A DNA stretch of 5,770 bases from NCBI GenBank assembly GCA_045105075.1, contig JBGCDD010000177.1, positions 1 to 5,770 on the forward strand. The letters run 5' to 3'. Numbering within the stretch: the first letter of the stretch is position 1; the number at the start of each line of letters is the position of its first letter. Below the pieces are notes generated by a model that was not told the DNA's origin, searched no databases, and saw nothing but the letters and a program-made list of their open reading frames with translations. Shown in pieces: positions 4,806 through 5,770 of this stretch. Both the position numbers and the translations under genes were made by a program. Source of the stretch: JBGCDD01 sp045105075. GTDB taxonomy: Bacteria; Pseudomonadota; Alphaproteobacteria; Rhodobacterales; Rhodobacteraceae.

Positions 4806-5770
4806 ATGGCGGATATCACGGTGCGCGGCGCAGGGATTTTCGGACTGTCCATCGCTTGGGTGCTGGTGCAGCGCGGCGCGCGTGTGCAGCTGATCGACCC
4901 CTTTGGCGCAGGTGCAGGATCAAGCGGTGGCATCGTGGGGGCCTTGGCGCCGCATGTGCCCGAGAATTGGAATGCAAAGAAGGCCTTTCAGTTTGACAGC
5001 CTGCGCATGACCGCACCGTTTTGGGCCGGCGTTCAGGACGCAGGCGGGGTTGATCCCGGGTATCGGCGCAGCGGACGGTTGCAACCGGTGGCAGATGCGG
5101 CTGCGTTGGATCTGGCCCGCCGACGTGCGCTCACGGCGACCGATTTGTGGCAGGGGTTTGCGCAGTGGCGCGTTGTTGCGCGGTCTGAGTTCGGTGCATG
5201 GGCCCCACCCAGCCCCACTGGCTATCTGATCCACGACACGCTCAGCGCGCACCTGCACCCGCGCCGCGCCTGCGCCGCGTTGGTGGCGGCCTTGGCGACC
5301 AAGGGCGTGACGGTGCAACCGGATGCCACGCACAAGGGCGCGGTGATCTGGGCGACCGGTTGGCAGGGCCTGCAAGAGCTTTCGGCGCAAACCGGCAAAC
5401 CCGTGGGCAATGGCGTCAAGGGGCAAGCGGCGTTGTTTGACTATGATGGCGGGGATGGGGCACAGCTTTTTGCTGATGCACTGCACATTATTCCTCACGG
5501 CGATGGCACGGTGGCTGTGGGGTCCACCAGCGAGCGGGCGTTCAGCGCACCTGGCTCAACCGACGCCGCGCTGGACGATGTGATTGCGCGGGCGCGCGCT
5601 GCATTGCCCTTGTTGCAAGACGCGCGCGTGATCGCACGGTGGGCCGGGGTGCGTCCGCGTGCCAAAAGCCGCGCGCCTGTGTTGGGCGCGCATCCGCTAA
5701 CAGAGGGGCATTTCATCGCCAATGGCGGGTTCAAGATCGGATTTGGCATGGCCGTGAAAGTGGCGCAGGT
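4806..5770 (+). CDS. DAO-family FAD-dependent oxidoreductase, possibly MnmC C-domain-like (3' end outside window)
   Basis: An uninterrupted frame of 321 full codons runs off the right edge. The N-terminus is a Rossmann fold: VRGAGIFGLS with the GxGxxG dinucleotide motif at 8-13, and D31 at the end of the second strand for the FAD ribose. GSSGGIVGALAPH (38-50) resembles the GALxP-containing segment of the MnmC oxidase half, GAVIWATGW (178-186) is the second FAD-contact strand, and GVRPRAKSRAPVLG (281-294) followed by GGFKIGFG (307-314) is the usual C-terminal FAD region of the DAO fold. Such enzymes oxidise amines or N-substituted amino acids; MnmC's C domain removes the carboxymethyl group from cmnm5U34 before methylation. 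Its position beside mnmD favours that role, but a glycine/D-amino-acid-oxidase-like function cannot be excluded. Family length suggests that only a few tens of residues are missing. Confidence 0.85.
   Translation, partial: MADITVRGAGIFGLSIAWVLVQRGARVQLIDPFGAGAGSSGGIVGALAPHVPENWNAKKAFQFDSLRMTAPFWAGVQDAGGVDPGYRRSGRLQPVADAAALDLARRRALTATDLWQGFAQWRVVARSEFGAWAPPSPTGYLIHDTLSAHLHPRRACAALVAALATKGVTVQPDATHKGAVIWATGWQGLQELSAQTGKPVGNGVKGQAALFDYDGGDGAQLFADALHIIPHGDGTVAVGSTSERAFSAPGSTDAALDDVIARARAALPLLQDARVIARWAGVRPRAKSRAPVLGAHPLTEGHFIANGGFKIGFGMAVKVAQ

Noticed and set aside
4920..5498. Open frame (- strand, 192 codons) antisense to the FAD oxidoreductase
   Set aside because: The + strand frame has a full Rossmann motif and DAO-type C-terminal motifs. 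The antisense product is R- and A-rich without features.

Overview
This is a high-GC, gene-dense window with GTG/TTG-rich shadow frames, short overlaps and almost no spacer DNA. The protein families, especially a DapA opening with MFKGSMPALVTPF and the stand-alone MnmD beside a FAD oxidoreductase, suggest an alphaproteobacterium, most likely Rhodobacterales (Roseobacter/Rhodobacter group). That assignment is inferred from protein character and layout, not from a marker gene. I see no mobile element, RNA gene, CRISPR array or prophage.

Layout from left to right. (1) Positions 1-178 (+) hold the C-terminal end of a membrane anchor subunit that looks like the DmsC family of DMSO-reductase-type enzymes. 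(2) Positions 179-257 are a convergent spacer with two adjacent GC-rich hairpins. (3) dapA (-, 258-1133) encodes 4-hydroxy-tetrahydrodipicolinate synthase, with its active-site residues intact. (4) Positions 1134-1275 are a divergent spacer serving dapA and the next gene. (5) Positions 1276-3246 (+) encode an exported Slt70-type lytic transglycosylase. (6) Positions 3220-4092 (-) encode a ten-helix EamA/DMT transporter whose end overlaps the transglycosylase gene tail to tail. (7) mnmD (-, 4089-4751) encodes the tRNA U34 methyltransferase; its stop overlaps the transporter start as ATGA, so the two form an operon in the order mnmD then transporter. (8) After a 54-base divergent spacer, a DAO-family FAD oxidoreductase (+, 4806 onward) runs off the right edge.

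How the genes relate: DapA starts the branch that supplies diaminopimelate for peptidoglycan and lysine, and its divergent neighbour cleaves peptidoglycan. The two therefore share a theme (cell-wall precursor supply and wall turnover) and an upstream region. On the right, mnmD and the FAD oxidoreductase correspond in kind to the two halves of bifunctional MnmC, here as separate, divergently transcribed genes. The right-hand gene may do the FAD-dependent step before the methylation, but its sequence alone does not prove this. The transporter's substrate is unknown.

Most of the window is ordinary chromosomal housekeeping. I do not find a convincing undescribed system. The most useful second looks are the split MnmC-like pair, the hairpins at both convergent gene junctions, and the corrected start sites.
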